Shown here: one piece after another, positions 1-10,639 of the stretch
Numbering within the stretch: position 1 is the stretch's first letter
How the letters are laid out: the number at the start of each line of letters is the position of its first letter
DNA from: Semisulcospira habei
Taxonomy: Eukaryota; Mollusca; Gastropoda; Semisulcospiridae
DNA length: 64,000 bases
Direction of reading: 5' to 3'
Assembly: GCA_036245525.1 (NCBI GenBank)
Contig: BTPG01000004.1
Coordinates: 235,883,973-235,947,972, forward strand
Made by a program: the position numbers and the translations under genes
Notes under the pieces: generated by a model
The model's input: the letters and a program-made list of their open reading frames with translations, nothing else
What the model was told of the DNA's origin: nothing
The model's database searches: none

Positions 1-1301
1 TGTTCCAAAGCCGAGCAGAGAATGCAGCCATTTGTTCTTTTGTGTGATATACGTTTTCAGTCGCCCTGTCAGTTGATGCGAGGTTTGTCCACTCACACAG
101 GGCAGACGCCTGACTCGTGTACCACAGAGCAGACGTCGACTACTCCTGTCAGTAACTGTATGGATGAGAAAACGGCACGACAGAACACATCATTTGACGT
201 TGTGGAGAACATAGCTTTAGATACTGTGGGCCAACAAACAGTTTGGCGGAACACATCATTTGACATTGGGGACGAACAAATACCAGCAAGCAACACAGCA
301 TTGGGCATTGTGGAGGAACAAACAGCAGAGCATAAGACATGTGACACTGTGGACCTACAAGCACTGGGGCGGGAGACAGTGCTGGACACTGCAGACAAAG
401 AGCAAGCCGGGCAGAACATAAGACCTGTTGACAGCATGGACAAACAAACAACAGACAAGCATACAGCAGCGCAGAGCAGAATGGCAATAGACAGCGCTGA
501 CAGACAGCAGCGCAAGGCAGAATGGCTGTAGACAGCACTGACAAACAGACAGCAGCGCAAGGCAGAATGGCTGTAGACAGCACTGACAAACAGACAGCAG
601 CGCAAGGCAGAATGGCTGTAGACAGCACTGACAAACAGACAGCAGCGCAAGGCAGAATGGCTGTAGACAGCACTGACAAACAGACAGCAGCGCAAGGCAG
701 AATGGCTGTAGACAGCACTGACAAACGGACAGAAGGGCAGGACACGATCCCTGTAAGCGCTAGTCTTCAAGCCGATGTCGACCGCAGGGGGCCCGTTCAT
801 GGCTGTTCGCAGGCCCAGTGCAGCCAAATTCTGCCCAAGGGTTCTGTTGACGAGCAAAGAGCGAGTGAAGAGACAAGCGCAAGACCACTGGTGTGTGAGT
901 TCTGCAGAGAATCCTTTCAACTGTCTGAGCTCTTGTCTTCACATGTGTGCAAAAAACGGTTCAAGTGCACCCACTGTGCTGCTAGATTTGGCAGTCTCAA
1001 ACTCCTGCAAGAACATGCATCTTCCCACAGAGACAAAGAGCGTGAGTGTGCCGATTGTGATCGCAGGTTCACAAGAACGTCTCACTGGAAAAAGCACATA
1101 TGCAAGAAATCTCACTGGTGCCCGGGCTGTGATGTCAAGTTTGACAACGCCTACTGCTTGGAACGGCACATGGGCAGACAGATGCCTTGCAAGTCCTATG
1201 TCTGTGCTGACTCTTGTGGAGAGTCTTTCAAGCTGGCTTGTGAGCTGAGAACTGAAGCACATGAATCTCTTGGCTTGACTTCGCGAACGAAGATTTTATA
1301 G
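1..1301 (+). pseudogene. C2H2 zinc-finger gene with 15-residue repeats, frameshifted
   Basis: The frame is open from the left edge, so the gene starts outside the window. Positions 1-531 encode an acidic, Q/T-rich region. A 4-bp shortening of one repeat unit near 500 shifts the frame, and coding continues at 522-1301. The second segment begins with four copies of MAVDSTDKQTAAQGR and a diverged fifth. From about its residue 125 it carries about five weak C2H2-like fingers, such as CEFC...H..C, CTHC...H...H, CADC...H..C and CPGC...H. Several lack a canonical final histidine. The last ten residues and the stop come from an antisense LINE 3' end starting near 1265. DNA binding is inferred from the fingers. 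It may be one broken gene with the finger cluster at 2871-3998 or a separate paralogue. Confidence 0.55.
481..746 (+). repeat. Coding 45-bp minisatellite
   Basis: Units begin at 522, 567, 612, 657 and 702, each 45 bp. A shortened 41-bp unit starts at 481. The first four full units look identical, which points to recent expansion. The length is in frame except for the 41-bp unit, which creates the frameshift. Confidence 0.9.
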
Positions 1302-2850
1302 GAGTTTCCCACGACGTCTGCAGGCTTGTTCGTGGCTGCGGAGGCCAATCCGGGACAGGCAGGTTCGACCGCAGTGGCTGCAGGGGAAGGTATGGCCAGG
1401 GTTCTGAGTTGCGGCATCTCGGGTTTTTCTTCTGAGCCGCTTGTCCTTAAGGCTAGCTCTGCGAGAGTCCTCGAAGGAGACAGCTGCCTTGTAAATGGTG
1501 GAGCGCCAGGTGTCACGGTCCACAGCAAGCGAAGACCACTGGTGGTGGTCGATTTGGCAGGCACTAAGTGACTTCTTGAGACAGTCTTTGTATCTCTTCT
1601 TTGGTGCCCCTCTGTCTCGGTGTCCAGTAGCAAGCTCGCCAAACAGGGTGATCTTTGGTAGGCGATGATCCTCCATCCTGGAGACATGCCCCGCCCAGCG
1701 GAGCTGTGTCCGCAGCAGCAACGCCTCGATGCTCACAGTTTCAGCCTGTTCAAGGACCTCGACGTTGGTGACATAGTCACTCCAGTGAATGCCCAGGATG
1801 GTACGCAGGCAGCGCTGGTGGAAGCGTTCGAGGAGTCGTAGTTGGCTGCGGTAGAGGGCCCAGGACTCGGAACCATACAGCAGGGTGGTGAGGACCACAG
1901 CTCTGTACACGCTGATCTTGGTGCCTGTTTTCAGCTGTTGATTGTGCCACACCCGCTTGAAAAGTCGCCCGAAAGCGCTGTTCGCTTTTGCCAGCCTGCT
2001 GTCAAGCTCCTTGTCCAGCTTGGCATCCGACGTGATAATGCAGCCAAGGTAAGTAAACTGGTGCACTGACTTTAGTTCAGACTCGCCGATGGTGATGTGA
2101 GGGGGGCGATACACTGTCTTGGGTGCCGGCTGATGGAGGACCTCTGTCTTTTTCAGACTGACCTCAAGTCCAAAGAGCTGGGCAGCGTCTGCGAAGCAGG
2201 ACGTGATGCGCTGCAGGGCTCTCTCTGTGTGTGCAACGAGGGCAGCGTCATCAGCAAAAAGCAGCTCACGAATCAGTTGGTCTAGGGTTTTCGTGTGGGC
2301 CTGCAGTCGTTTTAGGTTGAACAGGCTGCCATCTAGACGATACCTGATGTACACTGCATCGTCATCATCGAGGTCCACTGTGGCCTGCTTCAACATCATG
2401 CTAAAAAAGATGGTGAAGAGGGTCGGTGCCAGCACGCAGCCCTGCTTTACGCCGTTGAGAATAGGGAATAGGGCAGTGGGCAGATGTTCACATCTGCACG
2501 GGACATAGACGACCCCGCTCTCCACGAGTCCCCTGCTGCCTTGCAGGCCTGACCGCTTGGCTGCGAAAAGGCTAAGGGAGGAAACCCCTGACATCAAAGC
2601 CCCCGTGTCTCCGGGGAAGGCTTTTGAGCCAGAGACTAGGACAAGGACAGTCTGATATAAAACCTACGACCCGAGGACCTCGATGCCATCGTCCCAGCTT
2701 GCTAGGCCATGGCAGACGAACCAAGGGTTTAAAGAGTGGGGCCAGTACTGCGCACACTGCACTCCACCAAAAAGCTCCACCGCGCAGGCTTTAGGAAACG
2801 TCCACGGACCATGACACTGACCATTCCAAGTCCTGTAGCGACGGGCGAGG
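1265..2850 (-). mobile_element. 5'-truncated non-LTR retrotransposon (RTE/craniofacial-type LINE)
   Basis: An antisense LINE fragment has its 3' end at about 1265, beginning atctcttggcttgac. The same 3' end recurs at 13,370-13,608 (plus) and 41,056-41,289 (minus), which defines the terminus. The left part encodes the reverse transcriptase C-terminal half. About 2600-2850 resembles non-coding LINE sequence, and its right boundary is uncertain. It lies between two zinc-finger coding blocks and supplies the stop of the first. Confidence 0.7.
1296..2597 (-). pseudogene. LINE reverse transcriptase, C-terminal fragment
   Basis: This 433-codon open frame contains RT motif B (GVKQGCVLAPTLF, about residue 48), the catalytic FADD box (LLFADDAALVAHTE) and the thumb signature FTYLGCIITSD. 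A long C-terminal region ends in one C2H2 finger (CSHCGRTC...H...C). The endonuclease domain and RT motifs upstream of B are missing, so the copy is 5' truncated. The first 40 or so residues do not look like RT. The frame is intact, so the copy is fairly young. It is a dead retrotransposon remnant, not a host gene. Confidence 0.85.
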
Positions 2851-2870
2851 GGCGAAACGGCAGGTGAAAG

Positions 2871-3998
2871 ATGTCACTGGAAGCCGCAGTCTCAAACCTG
2901 CATGCAGGCGGTTCAGGATATTGGTCGCCTGATGTTGAGCACATGAATAGTGTGCACAGAAAGAGCCGGTATAAATCTGTAATCATATTCAAATGTGGTG
3001 TTTGCAGTGCCAGTTTTAATCGTGCGGGTAACCTACAGAACCACATGCAGAAACACTTTGGCAAAAAGGAATTCAAGTGCTCGCAGTGTGGTTCAGCTTT
3101 CAAATGTCGTTACTATTTGAAAGACCACATGAGGAGACACACAGGCAAAAAACCTTATCTGTGTACACTGTGCGGTGCTTCTTTTCTTTGGCCAAATTTG
3201 TTAAAGTTGCACATGGCCAGGAAGCACACTGGCGAAAGAAGATATGTGTGTGAACACTGTGGAGAAGGCTTTTGTACAGGTAAAGCGTTGACAACTCACG
3301 TGTTCACCCACACAGGCATAAAGCCTTTTAAATGTAAGCTGTGTGATGCTACTTTCCGCAACAGATCTGGTGGCATGAGAGCTCACATGATGATGCACTC
3401 TGGAAAATGTGATGTATGTGGTGCCACTTTCCCAACGAGCAATGAATTGAAAGCACACAAGCGTGTCCACAGAGTGGGCGTCCACACAGTGCGCAAGCAG
3501 TTCCAGTGCCCAGATCGTGGCGTTTATCCATCGAAGCCATCTCTGAGTGTGCACATGACGATTCACAGCGCCAACAAACCATACAAATGTCAGCAGTGCA
3601 GTGCGTCTTTTCGAATTGATTTGATGTTGAAAAAACATATGCTGATCCACTCAGGGTTGAAGCCGTTCAAATGTACGGAGTGTGGGGCTGACTTCACCCA
3701 GGCCAACCACTTGACGAAACACAAGAGTGTTCACACAGACGCACACCCACACAAGTGCTGCCACTGTACAGCCTCCTTCAAACGTGCCATAAACCTGAAA
3801 CAGCACATGGCCATTCACACAGGCCAGAAACCACACAAGTGTGCTGAATGCGGTGCTAGCTTCACCCAGGCCAGCAGCTTGGCGTCCCACATGGTTCTCC
3901 ACTCGGCCAAGATGCCCTACGAATGCGAACGCTGTGACGCTCGTTTCAAGTGGCCTGTCAACCTCAAAGCACACATGAAAAGTCACACAGACCAGTAG
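2871..3998 (+). CDS. C2H2 zinc-finger protein, twelve tandem fingers
   Basis: This 375-residue frame carries twelve C2H2 fingers from about residue 40 to 370. Linkers are mostly of the Krueppel type (HTGKKPY, HTGIKPF, HTGQKPH). Finger seven has lost its second cysteine (CPDRG), so eleven look able to bind zinc. The role is probably sequence-specific nucleic acid binding in the nucleus. A stop codon lies two codons before the ATG, so either this ATG is the start or an acceptor (cag before gtgaaagatg) joins an upstream exon. There is no other domain apart from a short N-terminus. The last finger's coding sequence is duplicated downstream as a tandem array. Upstream lies an antisense LINE, beyond which is a second, degenerate finger block. 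Confidence 0.8.
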   Translation: MSLEAAVSNLHAGGSGYWSPDVEHMNSVHRKSRYKSVIIFKCGVCSASFNRAGNLQNHMQKHFGKKEFKCSQCGSAFKCRYYLKDHMRRHTGKKPYLCTLCGASFLWPNLLKLHMARKHTGERRYVCEHCGEGFCTGKALTTHVFTHTGIKPFKCKLCDATFRNRSGGMRAHMMMHSGKCDVCGATFPTSNELKAHKRVHRVGVHTVRKQFQCPDRGVYPSKPSLSVHMTIHSANKPYKCQQCSASFRIDLMLKKHMLIHSGLKPFKCTECGADFTQANHLTKHKSVHTDAHPHKCCHCTASFKRAINLKQHMAIHTGQKPHKCAECGASFTQASSLASHMVLHSAKMPYECERCDARFKWPVNLKAHMKSHTDQ

Positions 3999-4235
3999 TA
4001 CGTACAGGACTGTCGACCTCAAAGCGCACATGAAAAGTCACACAGACCAGTAGTACGTACAGGACTGTCGACCTCAAAGCGCACATGAAAAGTCACACAG
4101 ACCAGTAGTATGTGAAGTCGCACAGACCAGTAGTATGTGAAGTTGCACAGACCAGTAGTATGTGAAGTCGCACAGACCAGTAGTATGTGAAGTCACACAG
4201 ACCAGTAGTATGTGAAGTCACACAGACCAGTAGTA
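3957..4235 (+). repeat. Tandem array derived from the zinc-finger gene's 3' end
   Basis: Three 55-bp units (gaccagtagta at 3990, 4045, 4100) copy the last finger's helix region, the stop codon and the following bases. They pass into about five 25-bp sub-units (next at 4125 and 4150). Array units thus include a piece of coding sequence with its stop. Confidence 0.85.
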
Positions 4236-4630
4236 TGGGTTTTCCCCTCTATTCTGGGGACCCCCACCCGGGTCTGCCATGGGGGACTTGGGTGGGGTTA
4301 ACTACTTTTTAGTTCCCAGCCTGGTCAGCCCTACAGGGTGGGTTTTTCCCTCTATTCTGGGGCATGTGTTTCTGTCTACCTTGGTCCATTCACCTGTATT
4401 TTCCTTTTTTAAACTCTCCCTACTGTCTGCGCTGCCTGTAGCTCTTGATATTGGATGTGTGTTGCTAAATGGTCTTAGCTTTATTTAGGCCCCATGTCGT
4501 AGGTTTATTTAACGTATTGGACTGGCTGGCGGAATACATTCAATATTCTGTTTATTTTTTTTCACAAGCAGTGCAGGCACGTCATGAGAAAGCCTTGTTG
4601 CTGTCGGGACATTAAGCAATGTACAATCAA
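4236..4630 (+). repeat. Interspersed repeat, copy 1 (about 390 bp)
   Basis: The segment from ccccacccgggtctgcc to ctgtcgggacattaagcaat recurs at 42,563-42,925 with scattered differences. The 3' terminus (gggacRttaagcaatgtacaa) resembles the tail of molluscan SINE-like repeats. No coding potential is seen. Confidence 0.75.
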
Positions 4631-4834
4631 TCTATCCTGTACTACCAGTCGATGAAGATTATTTGAAATCGTACTAACTCCAGTGTCAGAGATCTCCATA
4701 TGTCACAGGATAATGGCAACAAATAGTGTGAGCGAGAGGCAGAATATCCTGTTGCTGGGTAGGGCCGGTGAGCGTTTCAAGTAGCGGGAACAGTGATTTC
4801 TGTGGATGATTGCCCCTTAACCACTTCACTCCCA

Positions 4835-5165
4835 CAGTGTGTACATTGTGCGTCTTTGTGTCAGTTCAACGTGAAAGAGCTGCAGCTGTCCTATCAACAC
4901 TGGATACCAAGTGTTACTGTGTGTACATTGTGCGTCTTTGTGTCAGTTCAACGTGAAAGAGCTGCAGCTGTCCTATCAACACTGGATACCAAGTGTTACT
5001 GTGTGTGTACCGGTGCGTCTTTGTGTCAGTTCAACGTGAAAGAGCTGCAGCTGTCCTATCAACACTGGATACCAAGTGTTACTGTGTGTACATTGTGCGT
5101 CTTTGTGTCAAGTATTCAACGTGAAAGAGCTGCAGCTGCCCTATCAACACTGGATACAGAGTGGT
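4835..5165. repeat. 82-bp tandem repeat, four copies
   Basis: The block cgtctttgtgtcag recurs at 4851, 4933, 5016 and 5098. The last unit carries small insertions. Confidence 0.9.
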
Positions 5166-5169
5166 TTTA

Positions 5170-6550
5170 GCAAGACGCGTAGATCCTCATCAGCTGTGTC
5201 ACGACACAGGTTTTTTTCCCCCCTATTTTTGTAGGGGATGTAAATTTAGAGGGGTGACAGATTTGCTAGTCACCAGGTAGCGATAGCATAGGCGTCTAGT
5301 ATTTGGCCTCTACACATATCATCACAAGCGTCCCAGTAGCCCTCTTGTTGACAGAAATTTCTTAATAGGGACGGCACGCGCATCACAAGCGTCCCAGTAG
5401 CCCTCTTGTTGACAGAAATTTCTTAATAGGGACGGCACGCGCCGCCTCCCATCTGGTTTCACTGAATGCCGGGCCGGAGAGGGGTGGGTTGGGGGTTGGT
5501 ACGGGTCAACACTGACCTATACTGAAACACAACCAGAGCAGTGGCAAATGCACTGACCCAGATCTTTAGTTCACGGCTGCAAAGTCTGGTCACTACTGAC
5601 TCTGAGACATTCCTCTCCAAAAATTCCAAACTCAGCCTTTCCACGTCGGTAATGGGGTTCCATTGCTAACGACGCAGTCGGACATCTTTGTTTTTAACTC
5701 TCGTCAAATGCTCGTTTTCTTTTTATAACGTTTCTTGTGGGTTTTTTATCTATCGCCTATTTCATTCAAAATGTGATTTTGCAAAATAAACAAAAAGTGA
5801 TAAAATTTCATTTAAAAATGGACAGCAATTAATGAAATAGTTTTTGTTTTGAGTGTATTTTGGGCTGATGCGGCTTAGTTTCCGAGGGCACTGACACTGA
5901 CGGGTGTTTTGCTGCTGTGCGTGCGTACGGAAGAACTGTGTATGCCGCACGTGATTGTAGTCTGCGCGATCGGGTGGTCCCCGCTTCACGTGATTTTTTG
6001 TCATGTGATAGACTGAGCGCATTTTTGCTAAAAGTACGATAACACAATTGTTAGTGAGTCAACTTCAAGCAGTCAAAAAAGTAACTAGTCTTCGAGGGGG
6101 GATTTTGCGGGCGTGGTTAGCCATTTGCTGCGGTTCTCAAGTGGGGCGTCGTCCTCCTGTGACAGTCCCACAATACGGCTCTGGTTGGTCTGGAGTTGGT
6201 GTCCTGTACGAAGAGTCTGAAGAGGAAGAAACTGCAATGACTGAACCCCTGGCTTGTTGTCTTGGTTTGTCTGCGTCCCAGCCGGGGCAGCTCCACAAAT
6301 AGCGGTGAATACACGCAACAATTCCTTAGTGGCCATTTGCTTGTTCTGTTATTATTTTTGGTTAATGTGTATTGGGGGGCAAGTGTAAGAATAAAATGCC
6401 ATCTGTTGCATTTTGTGATATCTAGTGTCGGATTAGTTATTGGGATTTAACGCCGAGCAGGCGACTAAGGCCATCTCACTATTTAGCGTCGGAGTGTAAA
6501 TTTGGAAGGGAGTCATATGGTGACGTGTAAAATGCTTTTGGGTCGAGTGT
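5170..6550. other. Non-coding stretch with a 61-bp tandem duplication
   Basis: No supported gene. A 61-bp direct duplication lies at 5320-5441. An inverted SINE-tail-like sequence (aacgccgagcaggcgactaaggc) at about 6450-6475 is the reverse complement of the piece inside the array at 22,270. The rest looks like decayed repeats. Confidence 0.6.
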
Positions 6551-6552
6551 GA

Positions 6553-6990
6553 ATTTATTGTTGTGGGGAAGAGGTGAAGGGACGTAGGGGACGGCAGTTA
6601 AAGTTATGGGAAGGGTGATGTGATTGCCTTTTTGTTAGTTATTCATATGCGTATTTTGCACCCGTGTTGCACCAAAGCCAGTTCCAAATCCAACAGTCAT
6701 ATTGTTGTTGTGGGGGAGAGGTGAAGGGACGTAAAAGACGGCAGTTAAAGTTATGGGAAGAGTGATGTGATTACCTTGTTGTTAGTTATTCATATGCGTA
6801 TTTTGTACCTGTGTTGTAGTGTATCCAAACCCAGTTCCAAATCCAACAGTCATATTGTTGTTGTGGGGAAGAGGTGAAGGGACGTAAAAGACGGCAGTTT
6901 ATGGGAAGGGTGATGTGATTGCCTTGTTGTTAGTTATTCATATGCGTATTTTACATCTGTGTTGTAGTGTATCTAAACCCAGTTCCAAAG
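6553..6990. repeat. About 150-bp tandem repeat, three copies
   Basis: Units begin near ttgtggggRagaggtgaaggg at about 6561, 6709 and 6861, and end in ccagttccaaatccaacagt. Small indels separate the copies. Confidence 0.9.
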
Positions 6991-7314
6991 CCAACAGTCT
7001 AAACGTCGAGTCTTAAAGCTTAACCAGCTAAGTCCGCCGCCGCGCTGTGCGGAAGGCCTTCGTTGTGAGTTGAGGCTGGCTGTGTCTTTCCACTTGCGAG
7101 TCTTCGACGCCGGACCTGGGCACTGTCGAGAGCATCGCGGCGCGCCCCGTGTTTAGCCAGATCGGGTCACCCCATTTAGTTATTTCTAAAGTGTCTAACA
7201 TATCTTGTTTATTTGTAAACTGGTAGAGGACGTTGTGTTAATTTCATCTCCTCGTAGTGACAGTGTTGCGAGGAGAGCTTTGTGGCAGTGTCAGTGATAT
7301 TCTGAAATATTGTT

Positions 7315-7870
7315 TAAATGTAGCCTTGTGTTACGGAAGACCTTGTCACGGAAGCAAGAGCGTAGAGCTGAGCTCGACGGTTGTGCTTCCGTCGAGAAGG
7401 TCTAGTGACTTTTGAACTATTAAGTTTGCTTAACTTTCGGTTGTGTTGTATTGAGGATGTTGGTTCCATTATATAGTCGACTTTGTGGTCCAAATAATGT
7501 TATTTAAAGGCAGTCTTGTGCTGTGAAAAACTTTATCGCGGAGGCAAGAGCGTTAAGCTGAGCTGAGCTCGACGGTTGTGCCCGTCCGGAGAAAAGGTCC
7601 GGTGAACGGTATTAAGGTTGTTCCACTTTTGCTTGTGCGTCAGTAAGCATATTCGCTTCATTATATTTGATATTGTGCTATTTGAAATACCGTTACGTTA
7701 GGAGCCACGTGCTGTGAGGGACGCTTCACGGAAGCAAAGGCGTAGGTCTATTGGCGTTAGCGCGTGATGCTTGTGCTTCCGTCGGGGTCCAGTGGCTAGT
7801 GAATTAAGCTTTTCAGTCTCAGTTTCGTTTGTATTATTAAGGATATTTGTTTTAGTATATATTTATTTGT
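7315..7870 (+). repeat. Three diverged about 190-bp tandem repeats
   Basis: Each unit has a core like cacggaagcaagagcgtagagctgag, then gtgcttccgtcg and a T-rich segment, near 7345, 7535 and 7725. Divergence is high. This could be the promoter-type 5' repeats of a retroelement, but no linked coding region is found. Confidence 0.55.
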
Positions 7871-8630
7871 TATCTTGTATTAGGTATAATGGTTATCCGG
7901 GTCGGGGAGTTTGGACGTGTGTGCGCGTGAACTGTGATGCACGAGTGTGTGGTTAGCGGATTGAGTGAGAATAGTTGGATTGCTGTTAGGGTTATATATA
8001 ATAAATGTCATCGTCATTGTTCCTCTGGTGTTTGTGTTAGGTTTGTGTTAGTGTGGGTCGGGTGTGTCTCGAGTGGTAGCATTCATAGCTCACGCCTTGG
8101 AAGCAGGGGTGGTGACAAAGCCCCCCCCCCCCCACCCCCCTCCAGTCAGGATGTAGACCTCTTGTGCTAGTGGGTGTCCAGTTTTTCTCAGCACTCAGGG
8201 GCTTAAAGCTGAGGTGCAATGAGAAAAACCTGCCCAGCGCGTGTTTTAAAAAGACTACAGGACCCAGCTTGGGCCCTGCCCCTAAGTGGGTCAAATCGGT
8301 TCATAACTCTGTTGACGGAGTTGGCAACTGCGTATCCCGACCCGAGCTTGCAAAACTCTCGGAAAACGACAGACCACTTCCTGTTGCACGGAAATCATCG
8401 CGATTAGCAGATCGGACAACAGCAGACGATTCTGTGACACTTTGAAACTGACCGACAGCACGCGCTGGGGACTATGATGGCAGAATTTACGGCCGCTGTA
8501 CATGCTGTAAGTATGACTCTTGACACTTTGTAGTTGTGAACGAATTTTTTCAACACGTACCTCCAGTCCAATATAGGCTAATATAAATAAATAAAGAAGC
8601 ATTGTGATGTACAACCAACACAGTAAATTG

Positions 8631-8633
<3 letters not shown>

Positions 8634-8709
<76 letters not shown>
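8634..8709. repeat. (GA)n microsatellite
   Basis: About 37 uninterrupted GA dinucleotides. Confidence 0.98.
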
Positions 8710-8711
<2 letters not shown>

Positions 8712-9266
8712 CGACTGTTTACATAGATGCCAAAAGATACAAGGTCGCCATGGGTCAAGCTGATTTTTAGTAGCTGCCCTTCGTATGGAGAAAAAAATTT
8801 GCTGTAGGCCACTCCAGATGAAAAGATATATAACAACAAACACAAAACGACAAATAACCCCTCCTTTCTCACCCTTCCGATATCAAATAAAGCTTCAGGC
8901 TGTGCTGTGTAACTTACGGATAGCTCGGCCTGGAGTGGGTTGCATGTAGCGTGCTTAAATATAGTGTGTTAAGCTCGCTGACTTAAGGTCTTTCTTGCTT
9001 AGTAAAGCTCTTGCTTAGTGCGCGAGTGTTTTCTGTTGCATGGAGCGACTTAGCGATGTGCGTAGCTCCGAACGAGTTCTTAGCGAGCGGGGATAGGTTA
9101 TTTATAGCTTATGGTGGGGTTCTCCCCTACGTCATCATAGATTGTAGAAATCGGCCAATAAAAACGCACGGTTTTCGCTCAAAACGCCGGTGAAATGGCG
9201 GCGATGGAAAACAAGAAGTCAAGAGAGAAAGAATGGCAAATTTTTCGTGCAGGCAACCCTGCTTGT

Positions 9267-9480
9267 CAGTCTAATGTAGACGTACATTAGTTAAGGAGTA
9301 CCGTGTAGACTCCCATAGTATGAGGATCTATGTCTCAAGTCTAATGTAGATGTACATTAGTTAAGGACTACCGTGTAGTAGGCTCCCATAGTATGAGGAT
9401 CTATGTCTCAAGTCTAATGTAGATGTACATTAGTTAAGGACTACCGTGTAGTAGGCTCCCATAGTATGAGGATCTATGTT
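9267..9480. repeat. About 70-bp tandem repeat, three copies
   Basis: The block agtctaatgtag...catagtatgaggatctatg occurs three times. It contains the inverted motif taatgtaSatgtacatta. Confidence 0.9.
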
Positions 9481-10639
9481 TCTCTGACAACGGCTGGTGT
9501 TGGGTTATACCCATCGGTGTGCAGGGTCAGTTGAATCAGTTATGCAGACTCCTCACCGATAATTCCCAGATGTCCGTGAGACGAGGCTGGGTCTCCGCGT
9601 TCCCACGTACATTTCGTGTTCCTCCTTCTCTATCCTAGATGGAAGGCTGTTTCTGCCACAAGGTTTAAGAGAGTGAATTCACATTTCCGTTCTCGCGTTA
9701 ACACGGCAGCTAAGAACTCTTCCTCAGCTAAGCACGCCGCTACGCACGGGGGGGACCGTCCTTAGAATTAAGCACGCCACTAAGCTCGCTCCAGCAGATA
9801 AGCACGCTCATGCAACGCACATTTTCAGCTAAGCTTGTGAACTTAGCGCTAAGCAAGAAATTTGCGCGCTAAGCAAGCATATGCAACCCACCCCTGGTCC
9901 ATATCCAGTGTGCGTCCAGGCAAGACACAAATGGCCTGCTCTGTCCGTCGGGTGGTCGAGTGTCGTCTGCTACTGTTGATATCAGTAAAAATATCGCTGG
10001 TTTAGATCAGTGATCGCGGTGCCCACTCGCTGCATACAGGAAGTGGCCTGTCTTTTTCACGGGAGTTTTGCCAGCACGACAAACGCAGTTGAAAACTCGG
10101 TCAACTGAGTTGCAAACCGGTTTGCCGAAGTTAGCCGAACGTTCACGACGACAGGGCCCTCGCTGGGTCCTGCAAAGTTTTTTTTAAAACACGTGCGGGG
10201 CGGAGTTTTTTGACTGTTTCTCAGCTTTAAGGATACATCACAAGGTCACAGGTCGCCAAAAGCTTTTATTGGGATTCAAACATACCCACTTGGATAATGA
10301 CTGTTCTACTGTCTCACCAAATGTTTTCTTTTACCCGTAAAACATGAACCGAGATTCTTTGTTATCAAATGAATTTTTAAAAAAGTACAAACATGATGTT
10401 CGTCCACTGGCAATAATGTGCTGAAAAGCGACAATGTGCACATGCAAACACACCCCAACACCCCTCCGCACACCCCAACCCTGCTCCGCACACGCATGCC
10501 AACGCACAAATCATCTGGATAAAAACAACAAAGACTGCATGACTTTTGAATTCAGTACTTCTTGTTTTGCACATTAAAATAGATACAAAATGAATGTGTA
10601 AATTGCTGAGCAACCATCACGGAGCCATTTGATTATTGT

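Larger units (their letters stand above)
8202..10231. mobile_element. Fold-back or long-TIR DNA element, about 2 kb
   Basis: The left arm (8202-about 8431) and the reverse complement of the right arm (about 9957-10,231) share order and sequence. Both have cttaaagctgag at the outer tip, then gtgttttaaaaa, caggacccag, gggccctg, ccacttcctgt and agcagacga. Similarity is imperfect. The interior has no transposase frame; it holds a GA microsatellite and a 70-bp tandem repeat. No target duplication is recognised. Confidence 0.55.

Noticed and set aside
6553..7870. LTR retrotransposon suggested by long direct repeats
   Set aside because: No gag/pol frame, primer-binding site or TG...CA bounded pair was found. 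The repeats are adjacent tandem units.
8291..8872. Frame encoding a long Ser-Leu run
   Set aside because: Caused by the (GA)n microsatellite read on the minus strand.
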